From Rhodococcus pseudokoreensis (lineage in GTDB: Bacteria > Actinomycetota > Actinomycetes > Mycobacteriales > Mycobacteriaceae): a DNA stretch of 64,000 nucleotides. Below the pieces are notes generated by a model. That model was not told where the DNA came from. It did no database searches and worked only from the letters and a program-made list of their open reading frames with translations. The first letter of the stretch is position 1; every line of letters begins with the position of its first letter. Position numbers and translations under genes: made by a program. This document shows, one piece after another, positions 1-8,665 of the stretch. The DNA is taken from positions 2,790,001-2,854,000 of the forward strand of contig NZ_CP070619.1 of NCBI RefSeq assembly GCF_017068395.1. Reading direction: 5' to 3'.

Positions 1-63
1 GGACGCTACCTGTCGGGTGACGCCGCCCCGATCAACGAGTTCGACTTCGACGCGGGTTACTGA
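1..63 (+). CDS. C-terminal fragment of an unidentified protein
   Basis: An open frame runs in from the left edge and encodes 20 residues ending DFDAGY before a TGA at 61-63. The acidic and aromatic tail is not diagnostic of any family I recognise. It is included because the next gene is convergent and its stop lies only 22 bases further on, a spacing typical of two genes meeting tail to tail. It could also be chance open frame. Confidence 0.45.
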   Translation, partial: GRYLSGDAAPINEFDFDAGY

Positions 64-85
64 CGGTCGCCCGACCGGTACCGCG

Positions 86-1429
86 TCATTCAGAACCCGC
101 GCCCCCGAATGCCAGTCGGCGGAGCCGGACCCAATCGACCGGCCGGGTCGGCGGGCGGACACCGGGACGGTTGCGTGGAACCCGCACCCGCAGCGCCCCG
201 GGAGTGACGGTGCACCGGACCGGTGTCGGGATCACGAGGGCTTCGCCGTCGATCCCGGCGGGAATCGTGGGCCCGTCGGCGTCGATGACGACCTCGCGAC
301 CGGAATGCTGGATCAGCCCCTCCTGGCGCGCACGACGAAGCAGAGCCACGGCCTGCCGCGTGCTGCTCACCGAGAGCGCCACCACGCCGAGGGCGCCGCG
401 GTCGAGTCGTGGCCTGCGCCCGAGACCGGCCAGATCGTGGATCTCGTACGGCCCGTTGCTCACCAGAACGGCCTGGGGTCCCTCGACCGTCTTGTTCCCG
501 AAACGGGCGAGCAGGCGCGCGCCGCGCTGCCCCTCGATGAGGTCGGGGAGCATCCGCAGGGTCGTTCCGGTCTTGTCGTCCCGATAGGCGGGGCTCTGCA
601 CCACCTCGGCGTAGGCGCCGAACGAGGCGTTGTTGACGAAGGTCCGTTCCCCGACCTTGCCGAGGTCGATGCGCAGTTCGATTCCGTCCGTCAGCGCGTC
701 GAGGCAGCGCGACGGATCCTCGCGGTCCAGTCCGAGATCCAACGCGAAGTGGTTGCGGGTGCCCGCGCTGATCACCAGGAACGGCAGGTCGTGCTCGGCG
801 GCGATGCCGGCGACGAGCGCCTGCGTGCCGTCGCCGCCTGCCACGCCGAGCAGGTCGGCGCCGCGTGCCACCGCGTCCCGGGCCAGCGCTTCGACATCGA
901 CCGTCCCCGGTCCTTCGAGCAGGGCCACCTCGGCGCCGAGTGCCTCGGCACGATTCTTCAGATCGAACTTCCCGACCTTCCCGCCACCGGAGTGCGGATT
1001 CATCACCAGGAAGGCACGTTTCGGCGGCACGGCCGGATGCTCGGGCATCACCCAGTCCGAGCGATCCCGGCCGAGGGCGGCGCGGGCGCAGACGACGGCG
1101 AGCGCGGCGAGCGCCACGGCGACCAGCACCACCCACAGCAGACGGGCGCTGACGAGCAGCCAGATCACGACGATCGGAGTCAGAATCAGCACCGCCAGCG
1201 AGATCCAGCGGAGCGCGCCGCGGCTCGTGAGGAACCAGAACAGCGCCGCGACCTCCACCACGGCGGCGCCGACGGCCACGATCAGCAGCGTCAGGGTGTG
1301 CAACCCGGCGAACACCAGCAGCACGGCAACCGAGGCGAAGATCGCCAGGAAGGCGGCCCGGGCCAGCCAACGCCGGCGCCCGCTCGCAGAATCCGCAGAT
1401 CCTGCCGAGTCCCTCTCGTGGAGTGCCAT
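86..1429 (-). CDS. membrane-anchored diacylglycerol/sphingosine kinase-family protein
   Basis: The 447-residue protein has two parts. The first ~120 residues carry about four hydrophobic segments. The rest is a DAGK catalytic domain with the ATP-binding GGDGT motif (LGVAGGDGTQ), a MNPHSGGGK entry strand, and an AGTRNHFALDLG block that normally contacts nucleotide or lipid. Such enzymes phosphorylate a lipid alcohol at the inner face of the membrane; the substrate here is unknown. An N-terminal multi-pass membrane region is unusual, since DgkB and YegS types are soluble. I chose the ATG at 1429 because GAGGTGG lies 5 bases upstream; a GTG at 1438 is the alternative. The gene follows the LysR gene in the same direction after 33 bases, so co-transcription is possible. 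Confidence 0.8.
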   Translation of the reverse strand: MALHERDSAGSADSASGRRRWLARAAFLAIFASVAVLLVFAGLHTLTLLIVAVGAAVVEVAALFWFLTSRGALRWISLAVLILTPIVVIWLLVSARLLWVVLVAVALAALAVVCARAALGRDRSDWVMPEHPAVPPKRAFLVMNPHSGGGKVGKFDLKNRAEALGAEVALLEGPGTVDVEALARDAVARGADLLGVAGGDGTQALVAGIAAEHDLPFLVISAGTRNHFALDLGLDREDPSRCLDALTDGIELRIDLGKVGERTFVNNASFGAYAEVVQSPAYRDDKTGTTLRMLPDLIEGQRGARLLARFGNKTVEGPQAVLVSNGPYEIHDLAGLGRRPRLDRGALGVVALSVSSTRQAVALLRRARQEGLIQHSGREVVIDADGPTIPAGIDGEALVIPTPVRCTVTPGALRVRVPRNRPGVRPPTRPVDWVRLRRLAFGGAGSE

Positions 1430-1462
1430 TGCCACCACCTCGCCATTTCCGGGCGTCCCCGT

Positions 1463-2398
1463 TCAGTATCCATCACCGGTGTGCTCCGCCGCGGGCACTT
1501 CCCACGCAGAGGGTGTTCGCGCCGCGTACTTGCGCGCCTCGTCCATGAGCGTCCGCGCGGGTGGCGTGAGGTGGGTCTGCCGGCAGACGGCGGCGACGTG
1601 GAGGTAGGACTCGGGGACGATGCGGTGCACGGTGGCGCCGGCCTGCCGAGCCGACGGCGCCCAGGACGACGGCATGACGGCCTGGCCGAATCCGCTGAGC
1701 ACCATCGGCAGGATCGACGTGCGGTGCGCGACCTCGGCGACGATGGTGGCCGCGACGCCGCTGGCGAGCACCTCGTCGACGAGGGTCCGCATCAACGACC
1801 CCCGCTGCGACACGATCAACCGGAATCCGGACAGTTCCGATCTCCGAATCTCCGGGCGCTCCGGCGTTTCGGCGCCCGGACCGGAGAGGAGGATCAGCGG
1901 CTGGCTTTCCAAAGCGACGACGTCGAGTTCGGGGGCCCGCACCGCGGCGGGGGAACCGAGGATCCCGACCTCGCAGACGCCGGTGCGGACGGCGTGCAGA
2001 ACCTCCTCGGGTGTGAACGCCGCCTCGGCGTTGACGGTGACGGACGGATAGGTGCGGCTGAAACTGGTGAGGATCGTGGTGAGGGGTTCGATCCCGGGTG
2101 ACGGCATCGTGATCAGGTCGACGCGGCCGGCGCGCAGCCCTTTCAGCGCATCGACGGACGCCTTCGCGTCCTCGAGGTCGCGCAGCACCACCCGGGCCGG
2201 GCCGACGAGTGTTTCGCCGGCGTCGCTGAGTACCAGCCTGCGCCCGACGCGGTGGAACAGCGGCACCCCGAGTTCCCGTTCGAGCGCGGATATCGACTGC
2301 GACAGCGAGGGCTGCGCGATCAGCAGTGTTTCCGCCGCCCGGTTGATGCCACCCTGATCGACCACCGCCAGGAAGTACCGCAACTGCCGTGCGTCCAT
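1463..2398 (-). CDS. LysR-family transcriptional regulator
   Basis: A 311-residue LTTR. It has an N-terminal winged helix-turn-helix (residues ~1-60, starting MDARQLRYFLAVVDQGG, then QPSLSQSISALERELG) and a C-terminal ligand-binding domain (~90-295). The start at 2398 has GAGGTGAG three bases upstream; an in-frame upstream extension to 2452 lacks conserved residues. It is divergent from the dehydrogenase/DctA pair with a shared 191-bp intergenic region containing a TAGGT-N3-ACCTA dyad. By the usual LTTR arrangement it probably activates those genes in response to tartrate or malate and represses itself. That link is inferred from position only. Confidence 0.88.
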   Translation of the reverse strand: MDARQLRYFLAVVDQGGINRAAETLLIAQPSLSQSISALERELGVPLFHRVGRRLVLSDAGETLVGPARVVLRDLEDAKASVDALKGLRAGRVDLITMPSPGIEPLTTILTSFSRTYPSVTVNAEAAFTPEEVLHAVRTGVCEVGILGSPAAVRAPELDVVALESQPLILLSGPGAETPERPEIRRSELSGFRLIVSQRGSLMRTLVDEVLASGVAATIVAEVAHRTSILPMVLSGFGQAVMPSSWAPSARQAGATVHRIVPESYLHVAAVCRQTHLTPPARTLMDEARKYAARTPSAWEVPAAEHTGDGY

Positions 2399-2477
2399 CG
2401 GCTCACCTCGTTTTCGTTCACCTCGCGCCGGACCACTGCCCGGGGCACTCACTCTACCTGCGGAAACACCCCTCGAT

Positions 2478-2490
2478 TAGGTGAAACCTA
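2478..2490. promoter_or_regulatory. candidate LysR operator, TAGGT-N3-ACCTA dyad
   Basis: A perfect 5-bp inverted repeat with a 3-base spacer (TAGGTGAAACCTA) lies about 80 bases upstream of the LysR start and 100 bases upstream of the dehydrogenase start. Position in the divergent region and the AT-rich flank (ATAAG) fit an LTTR site. The assignment is positional. Confidence 0.45.
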
Positions 2491-2589
2491 TAAGGCGAAT
2501 CACTTCTTGGTCATGGACGCCACGCGAGTGTGACGGGTTAATGGATGCATCACACAATGTGACGAGCACAACACGATGGAGGCACTGAC

Positions 2590-3684
2590 ATGGCACCGCA
2601 GACGTTCAAGATTGCATCGATCCCCGCCGACGGCGTCGGCACGGAGGTCGTCGCTGCCGGACGGCGCGTGCTCGACGTCCTCGCAGAACAATCCGGTGGG
2701 CGTTTCGCCTTCGAGTGGGAAGAATTCCCGTGGGGCTGCGGGTACTACGAGCAGACCGGGAAGATGATGGCCGACGACGGCCTCGACACCCTGAAGGCCT
2801 TCGACGCCATCTACTTCGGTGCGGTCGGCTGGGAGAACGTCCCCGACCACATCAGCCTCTGGGGGCTGCGGCTCAACATCACCCAGAACTTCGACCAGTG
2901 GGCGAACGTGCGACCGGTGAAATTCCTCCCCGGCGTGCAGTCGCCGCTGCGCAAGGCGGACGACACCGAACTCGACTGGGTCGTCGTCCGGGAGAACAGC
3001 GAAGGCGAGTACGCCGGCCTCGGCGGACGTAACCTCAGCGGCCGCGGACCGGGCAACGAGGTCGCCCTGCAGACCGCGCTGTTCACCGAGAAGGGATGCG
3101 AGCGCATCATGCGCTTCGCGTTCGACCTGGCCCGCACCCGCACGGTGAAGAAGGTTTCCAGCGTCACCAAGTCCAACGCCCAGCAGTACGGCATGGTCCT
3201 GTGGGACGACGTCTTCAAGCGCGTTTCCCTCGACTACCCGGACGTCGCGACCGAAAGCGTCCTCGTCGACGCGATGAGCGCGAAGTTCATCCTGCACCCG
3301 GAGGATCTGTCCGTGGTGGTGGCGTCGAACCTCAACGCCGACATCCTCTCCGACCTCGGTTCCGCGCTGGCGGGAAGCCTCGGGGTCGCGGCGAGCGCGA
3401 ACCTCAACCCGGAGCGGCGCTTCCCGAGCATGTTCGAACCCGTCCACGGTTCCGCCCCCGACATCGCGGGCAAGGGCATCAGCAACCCGATCGGCGCGAT
3501 CGCCAGCGCCGCCCTCATGCTCGACCACTTCGGACTGCACGACGAGGCCCGCCGCGTCGAAGCCGCCATCGAGGCCGCCACCGCGAGCGGCGCACTGACC
3601 CGCGACATCGGCGGCACCTCGGACACCGCGGCTGTCACCGAAGCCATCGTGCACGCCCTGCAGACCGCACTGACCCCTGCCTGA
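2590..3684 (+). CDS. tartrate dehydrogenase / D-malate dehydrogenase (decarboxylating), TtuC/DmlA type
   Basis: This 364-residue protein belongs to the isocitrate/isopropylmalate dehydrogenase superfamily. It has the N-terminal IASIPADGVGTEV motif, substrate-contacting arginines in the WANVRPVKFLPG block, a VVRENSEGEYAGLGGR loop, the lysine-bearing KSNAQQYGM segment, metal-binding aspartates in DAMSAKFILHPEDLS and NLNADILSDLGS, and the C-terminal FEPVHGSAPDIAGKGISNP nucleotide loop. The lack of the leuB-specific loop and the RPVKFLPGVQSPL sequence point to tartrate/D-malate rather than isopropylmalate. Reaction: NAD+-dependent oxidation and decarboxylation of D-malate or tartrate. GGAGG precedes the ATG. 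A strong hairpin lies 17 bases after the stop, and dctA follows, so substrate uptake and oxidation are adjacent. Confidence 0.9.
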   Translation: MAPQTFKIASIPADGVGTEVVAAGRRVLDVLAEQSGGRFAFEWEEFPWGCGYYEQTGKMMADDGLDTLKAFDAIYFGAVGWENVPDHISLWGLRLNITQNFDQWANVRPVKFLPGVQSPLRKADDTELDWVVVRENSEGEYAGLGGRNLSGRGPGNEVALQTALFTEKGCERIMRFAFDLARTRTVKKVSSVTKSNAQQYGMVLWDDVFKRVSLDYPDVATESVLVDAMSAKFILHPEDLSVVVASNLNADILSDLGSALAGSLGVAASANLNPERRFPSMFEPVHGSAPDIAGKGISNPIGAIASAALMLDHFGLHDEARRVEAAIEAATASGALTRDIGGTSDTAAVTEAIVHALQTALTPA

Positions 3685-3701
3685 CCGACCCACACACCGC
3701 C

Positions 3702-3734
3702 GGCCCGACTCGGCACGATCTGCCGGGTCGGGCC
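3702..3734 (+). terminator. hairpin terminator after the tartrate/malate dehydrogenase
   Basis: A 14-bp stem (GGCCCGACTCGGCA pairing with TGCCGGGTCGGGCC, one G-T wobble) closes a 5-base loop. There is no long T run, as is usual in actinobacteria. It separates the dehydrogenase from dctA and could attenuate read-through into it. Confidence 0.7.
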
Positions 3735-3809
3735 GTCACTGCTCGAACGGTCGGTAACTCTCGGCCGCCCCGTCTTCATACCTGAACACTCTCACCCGAG
3801 GTGAATGTC

Positions 3810-5285
3810 ATGGAAACACTCAGCAGCGCAGCGAGTTACCCACAGGTGACCGCGGACCCCGCCGCGAAGGCGGCGACGGTGAAGAAACCCTGGTACAGGC
3901 AACTGTATTTCTGGGTCCTGATCGCGATCGTGCTCGGCATCCTGGTCGGGTGGCTCTGGCCCGACACCGGCGAGGCGATGGAGCCGATCGGCACCACCTT
4001 CATCACCGCGATGAAGATGCTGATCTGCCCGATCGTGTTCCTGACGATCGTCGGCGGCATCGCGAGTGTCGCGGACCTGAAGAAGGTCGGGCTGACCGGA
4101 ATCAAGGCGCTGACCTACTTCCAGGTCGGAACGATCCTCGCGCTGCTGACCGGGCTCGTCGCGATCAACCTCTTCCGCCTCGGGGACGGGGTGAATGCCG
4201 ACGCGTCCTCCCTCGAAACCACGGAATCCGCAAGCAAACTCATCCAGGCCGGTGAGGAGAAGGAGTGGTGGGAGTTCATCACCCACCTGGTCCCGGACAG
4301 CGTGTTCGGTCCGTTCGTCGAGGGTGACATCCTGCAGGTCATCTTCCTCGCGGTCATCTTCGGTGTGGCCATCAATGCCGTCGGGCAGATCGCCGCACCG
4401 ATCCGGGACGCCGTCGAACGGCTCACCGCAGTGGTGTTCAAGGTCCTCAGTTTCATCATGAAACTCGCACCGCTCGGTGCGTTCGGCGCCATGGCGTTCG
4501 CCATCGGCAAGTACGGTGTCTCCACCCTCACCAGCCTCGGCAGCCTGATCCTGCTGTTCTACGCCACCTCCGCGTTCTTCGTCGTCGTGGTCCTCGGCTC
4601 GGTCATGGCGTACCTGCGGCTCAACATCTTCCGCATGCTCGGCTTCTTCAAGGAAGAACTCCTGCTCATCCTCGGCACGTCCACCGCCGAGCCCGCGCTG
4701 CCCGGTCTGATGCGCAAACTGGAGTACGCCGGAGTGAAGAAGCCCACGGTCGGTCTCGTCGTGCCCACCGGCTACAGCTTCAACCTCGACGGCGCCGCCA
4801 TCTACCTCTCCCTCGCCGCGCTGTACATCGCGCAGGCCACCAACACCGACCTGTCGATCCCTCAGCAACTCGGCCTGCTCGGGGTCATGCTGTTGACCTC
4901 GAAGGGCGCCGCGGGTGTCGCCGGCGGCGGATTCATCGCCCTGACAGCCACGTTGAGCACACTCGGCACCATCCCCGCGGCCGGCATCATGCTCATCTTC
5001 GGCATCGACAAGTTCATGTCCGAATGCCGCGCGCTGGTGAACTTCGTCGGCAACGCGGTCGCCACCCTGTTCGTCGCCAAATGGAACCACGAACTCGACG
5101 TCGACCGCGCCCGCCGTGTCTTCGCCGGCGAGGTCCTTCCCGCATCCGAGGGCGAGGTCGAGAACGACTTCGACCTGGAGGTGCTGGAGCAGGAACCACG
5201 CGACAGGCACCCCGGCCACGGTGATCCGGACGCGGTCCGCATCGACCACGAGCGCCTCGACCCCGCGCACACCACGCGGCGATGA
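3810..5285 (+). CDS. dctA: C4-dicarboxylate/H+ or Na+ symporter DctA
   Basis: A 491-residue DAACS (SLC1-type) carrier with about eight transmembrane segments and two re-entrant loops. The HP1 region reads LGTSTAEPALPGLMRKLE, where most DctA proteins have a serine-rich GTSSSES; TM7 and HP2 carry PTGYSFNLDGAAIY and the SKGAAGVAGGGFIAL loop. It imports succinate, fumarate or malate. The ATG at 3810 is preferred over the GTG at 3801 because GAGGTGA lies 5 bases before it and overlaps the GTG. The long acidic C-terminal tail (~60 residues, rich in D/E and R) is longer than usual. Its position behind the D-malate/tartrate dehydrogenase suggests it imports that enzyme's substrate. Confidence 0.92.
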   Translation: METLSSAASYPQVTADPAAKAATVKKPWYRQLYFWVLIAIVLGILVGWLWPDTGEAMEPIGTTFITAMKMLICPIVFLTIVGGIASVADLKKVGLTGIKALTYFQVGTILALLTGLVAINLFRLGDGVNADASSLETTESASKLIQAGEEKEWWEFITHLVPDSVFGPFVEGDILQVIFLAVIFGVAINAVGQIAAPIRDAVERLTAVVFKVLSFIMKLAPLGAFGAMAFAIGKYGVSTLTSLGSLILLFYATSAFFVVVVLGSVMAYLRLNIFRMLGFFKEELLLILGTSTAEPALPGLMRKLEYAGVKKPTVGLVVPTGYSFNLDGAAIYLSLAALYIAQATNTDLSIPQQLGLLGVMLLTSKGAAGVAGGGFIALTATLSTLGTIPAAGIMLIFGIDKFMSECRALVNFVGNAVATLFVAKWNHELDVDRARRVFAGEVLPASEGEVENDFDLEVLEQEPRDRHPGHGDPDAVRIDHERLDPAHTTRR

Positions 5286-5300
5286 CCTTCCCACGCCGCG

Positions 5301-5336
5301 CGGCGGTGACCGGAGCCCCCCGGCCGGTCACCGCCG
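5301..5336. terminator. bidirectional hairpin between dctA and the amidase
   Basis: A perfect 13-bp stem (CGGCGGTGACCGG / CCGGTCACCGCCG) with a 10-base loop lies in the 65-base gap between two convergent genes. It can serve transcripts from either side. Confidence 0.7.
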
Positions 5337-5350
5337 CCGGCGCCCCCGAG

Positions 5351-6778
5351 TCAGACCCGCGTGGCCCCGTCGAGCAGGTGCGGGCGAACGGCGCCGACCG
5401 GGTTGAGCTGCTCGTAGGCCCGGGCCACGTCGAGCAGGAACAGGTCGTTGCCCGGGGCGGCGACGATCTGCACGCCGACCGGCAGGCCCTCGGCACTGAA
5501 CCCGGCGGGCACGGAGATCGCAGGGCACCCCAGCACCGTCACGGTCAGCGCCGACGTCATCCAGTCGAGGTAGTCGTCGCAGCGGCGGCCGTCCACCGCT
5601 GCCGGGTACTCGAGTTCGGCGTCGAACGGCAGCACCTGGGACACGGGCATCACCAGAACGTCGTGGCGGGAGAAGAATTCGACGGCGCGAGCCTGGATCT
5701 CCGCCTGCGCCACCATGGCTTTCGCGATGTCGTCGGCGGAGAGCCGGTCGGCCTGCCGGATGTTGTCGAGCAGCGACGGCTTCAACATGTCGGGGGTGGC
5801 ATCCGCCTGCGCTCCGAGGTCGATCTTGAACCGCCACGCCCGCAGGGTGCGGAACACCCACTCGGCGTCGGGAATCGACGGTGCGTCCTCGGCCACCACC
5901 GCACCCGCGGCGGCGAAGATCGACGACTGGCGGTCGTGGATCTCGCGGACCGGCGCGTCCAGTGGGAAGAGGCCGTTCAGATCCGCGGACACCGCGACAC
6001 GCAGACCCTGCAGGCCGGCGACACCGAGCCTGGGCGCGAGCGCATCCGCGCTGAGCGAACTGCGGATCCGCGCGTCGGGCCCGGAGATCACCGACAGCAG
6101 CAGTTCCAGGTCGTCGACGTTGCGGGCCATCGGCCCCTGCGTCACCAGTGCATCCCAGGGCGCGCTGTTGGGCCAGCACGGCACGCGGCCGGGTGTGGGG
6201 CGCAGTCCGACGACGTTGCAGAACGACGCCGGGTTGCGCAGCGAGCCGCCCATGTCGCTGCCGTCGGCGAGCGGAATCAGTCCCGCGCCCAGTGCGGCTG
6301 CGGCGCCGCCGCTCGACCCGCCCGCACTCCTGGTGGGGTCGTACGGGTTGGTGGTGGTCCCGAAGACGGGGTTGAACGTGTGCGATCCGGCGGCGAACTC
6401 GGGAACGTTGGTCTTGCCGATCGTGACGGCGCCGGCCGTGGTGACGCGTTCGGCGATCAGCTCACTGGTCTCGGGCACGTTGCCGACGAGCAGCGGCGAG
6501 CCGGCGATTGTCGGGAAACCGGCGACGTCGTGAGTGTCCTTGAACGCGAACGGAAGACCGTGCAGCGGACCCACCCGGTCGCCGGCGGCCGTCTGCTCGT
6601 CGGCGGCGGCGGCGGTGGCGTGCGCGCGGTCCAGGTCGAGGCTGACGAGCGCGTTGACCGTCGGGTTCACGTGTGCGATCCGGTCCGTGTGCAGGGCGAG
6701 CAGCTCGCGGGCCGAGATGTCCTTGCTGCGGAGTGCGGTGAGCATCTCACGCGCGGTCGAGTAGTGGTCGATGGTCAT
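5351..6778 (-). CDS. amidase (amidase-signature family)
   Basis: A 475-residue amidase-signature hydrolase. The Ser-cisSer-Lys triad is visible: the lysine in LPFAFKDTHDV, the cis-serine in the SAGGSSGGAAAALGAG glycine/serine motif, and the nucleophile in DGSDMGGSLRNPASF. It should hydrolyse a carboxylic amide to acid plus amine or ammonia in the cytoplasm; the substrate is not evident and it is not GatA by context. The ATG overlaps the stop of the upstream symporter as ATGA (6775-6778), indicating translational coupling. The transporter therefore probably imports the amide or a related anion. A longer in-frame reading to 7870 is a shadow of the symporter gene. Confidence 0.9.
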   Translation of the reverse strand: MTIDHYSTAREMLTALRSKDISARELLALHTDRIAHVNPTVNALVSLDLDRAHATAAAADEQTAAGDRVGPLHGLPFAFKDTHDVAGFPTIAGSPLLVGNVPETSELIAERVTTAGAVTIGKTNVPEFAAGSHTFNPVFGTTTNPYDPTRSAGGSSGGAAAALGAGLIPLADGSDMGGSLRNPASFCNVVGLRPTPGRVPCWPNSAPWDALVTQGPMARNVDDLELLLSVISGPDARIRSSLSADALAPRLGVAGLQGLRVAVSADLNGLFPLDAPVREIHDRQSSIFAAAGAVVAEDAPSIPDAEWVFRTLRAWRFKIDLGAQADATPDMLKPSLLDNIRQADRLSADDIAKAMVAQAEIQARAVEFFSRHDVLVMPVSQVLPFDAELEYPAAVDGRRCDDYLDWMTSALTVTVLGCPAISVPAGFSAEGLPVGVQIVAAPGNDLFLLDVARAYEQLNPVGAVRPHLLDGATRV

Positions 6779-8247
6779 TTCGAGGTCTCCAGGATCGGGG
6801 CGGCGGCCGGACGGTTTTCCGACGGCGCGGGGGTCGGGGTGCGGGGACGGGCGACGCGCACCACGGTCTCGACCGCGGCGATCACCGCGAGGTTGAGGAC
6901 CAGGCCGCAGATGCCCGCGTCGATGTTGGCGAGGTTCAGGTCGAAGACGGTCATCACGATGACGGTGAGCATGCCCACGAGCAGACCGGCGAACACGGAT
7001 TGCTTGGCGAGCACCGGCTTCTCGGGCAGGGCGAGCGCCAGGCCGGGGGCGAGTTGGCTGAGACCGCCGAACGTGAGGAGCAGCAGGTTGGCCAGCAGGT
7101 CGGGGCGGGTCAGGCCGAGCACCAGGGCCACGGTGGCAGCGGCGATCACGACGAGGTGGTTGAACCGGAGCTTCGTGCGCTCGCTCTCGATCTTCACCAG
7201 GTTGTGCGAGGCCAGGGTGGAGATGCCGATGCAGATGGCGCCGGCGGGCAGCATCGCGGCGGACGCGGCGGCGATCGCGATCAGGCCGAGCGCCCAGTTC
7301 GGCAGCGCTCCCCCGGCCAGCGTGAGCAGGACGGCGTTGCTGCTGGTGTTCGGGTTCAGTGCGAGGATCCCGACGAAACCCAGCATGATCGGGAGGATCA
7401 TGACCACCTGGTACATCGGCAGAAAAGTGTTGTTGGATCGGATTACTCGGCCGTTCTTCGCGGCGAGCAGCGGCGGCCACAGGTGCGGGGTGGTGAGGAA
7501 GCCGCAGCCGATCGCGGAGATCAGCAGGCTGGTGGTCCACCAGACCTTGTCGTAGTCGCCGGGGTTCACGGTCAGCATCTCGCTGTGGGTCTGCGCGATC
7601 TGGCCGAACACGTCGCCGATGCCGCCGGCGAAGTGCAGCGGGATCACGATGGACAGCACCACGACGGCGAGCAGGATCAGGACGTCCTTGACGTAGGCGG
7701 TGCGCGCCAGGCCGTGGATGCCTGCCCACAGCACGAACCCGACGACGAGGACGGTCGCGACGATCATGCTGAGGGTGCCCGAACTCGCGCTGCCCGTGAC
7801 GAGCCGGACGATGAGGCCGAGGCCGGTGATCTGCAACTGCAGGTACGGCAGCAGGAAGATGATGCCGCACAACGCGACCAACCGGCCCAGGAGCGGACTG
7901 CGGTAGCGGTCGGCGAAGAAGTCGGCCTGGGTGATGTAGCCGCGATCCTTGCTGAGCTTCCAGATCCGCGGTCCGATGAAGTACAGGGCCACGTAGCCGA
8001 GCGGGATGTACGGGATGGCGTAGGTGGCGCCGATGCCCGCGGTGAACGCGATTCCGGCGACGCCGAGGAAGGTGAACGTGGTGAACGATTCACCGGCCTG
8101 CAGGAAGAAACTGGTGACCACACCGAAGTTCCGTTTGCCGACCGTCCACTCGCTCAGGCTCTGAGCGCGTTTCCGGTGTCCGCCGACGGCGATCACGGCG
8201 AGACCGATCATGCCTGCCAGGGTGATCCACAGAGCCGAGTTCGTCAT
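6775..8247 (-). CDS. sodium:solute symporter (SSS family)
   Basis: A 490-residue membrane protein with about 13 hydrophobic segments. It has SSS-family marks: an N-terminal region leading to SEWTVGKRNFGVVTSFFLQAGESFTTFTFLGVAGI, and GYVALYFIGPRIWKLSKDRGYITQADFFADRY. The family co-transports Na+ with organic acids, sugars, amino acids or urea. It sits between a DUF3311 protein, whose stop overlaps this ATG as ATGA, and an amidase whose ATG overlaps this stop. The tight three-gene coupling suggests a dedicated uptake and hydrolysis unit. The start at 8247 is set by that overlap and the membrane topology. The substrate is unknown. Confidence 0.88.
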   Translation of the reverse strand: MTNSALWITLAGMIGLAVIAVGGHRKRAQSLSEWTVGKRNFGVVTSFFLQAGESFTTFTFLGVAGIAFTAGIGATYAIPYIPLGYVALYFIGPRIWKLSKDRGYITQADFFADRYRSPLLGRLVALCGIIFLLPYLQLQITGLGLIVRLVTGSASSGTLSMIVATVLVVGFVLWAGIHGLARTAYVKDVLILLAVVVLSIVIPLHFAGGIGDVFGQIAQTHSEMLTVNPGDYDKVWWTTSLLISAIGCGFLTTPHLWPPLLAAKNGRVIRSNNTFLPMYQVVMILPIMLGFVGILALNPNTSSNAVLLTLAGGALPNWALGLIAIAAASAAMLPAGAICIGISTLASHNLVKIESERTKLRFNHLVVIAAATVALVLGLTRPDLLANLLLLTFGGLSQLAPGLALALPEKPVLAKQSVFAGLLVGMLTVIVMTVFDLNLANIDAGICGLVLNLAVIAAVETVVRVARPRTPTPAPSENRPAAAPILETSK

Positions 8248-8513
8248 CGGAGGCTCGCTTCCTCGACGCGGAGGCCGTCCTCGAACGGCCGGACGAGGCC
8301 GAACTCCACCGCCGCCAGCGCGGGCAGCAGCAGGAGCACCCACGCCGAGCACCAGACGAGCAGCCGGGGCATGCCCAGCCACAGCTCGGCCGTGTTCACA
8401 AACGGCAGCCACACGGCGGTGACGAGTGCGAGCACCGGGGCGACCGGGACGAGCAGCAGCCAGCGGCGCTGCGGCGAATCCTCGATCGCCCCGAGAAGGG
8501 CTTCTCGTTGCAT
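8244..8513 (-). CDS. small two-TM protein, DUF3311 type (symporter partner)
   Basis: An 89-residue protein with two hydrophobic helices (WLLLVPVAPVLALVTAVWLPF and LLVWCSAWVLLLLPALAAVEF), matching the DUF3311 layout. DUF3311 proteins are commonly encoded directly before SSS symporters, as here, and are thought to be accessory membrane subunits. The start at 8513 has GAAGGAA upstream. The stop overlaps the symporter start by four bases. Confidence 0.8.
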   Translation of the reverse strand: MQREALLGAIEDSPQRRWLLLVPVAPVLALVTAVWLPFVNTAELWLGMPRLLVWCSAWVLLLLPALAAVEFGLVRPFEDGLRVEEASLR

Positions 8514-8665
8514 GCTGTTCCTTCTTCCATCCAGGGGAGTAGAGGAAGCATGCGTGGTGCGGATCACAGCACTCAACCGCTGAGGGAGGTTCGGCGAAAT
8601 CGGCCACCCGGCTGTCGGAGATCGCAATCAGACGCGTCGGAGGGGCAGTCCGATGTCGAAATCCG

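Noticed and set aside
5351..7870. An 839-residue reading of the amidase frame
   Set aside because: The first ~365 residues overlap the symporter in another frame and are Arg/Pro-rich. The amidase family start and an ATGA overlap fix the true start at 6778.
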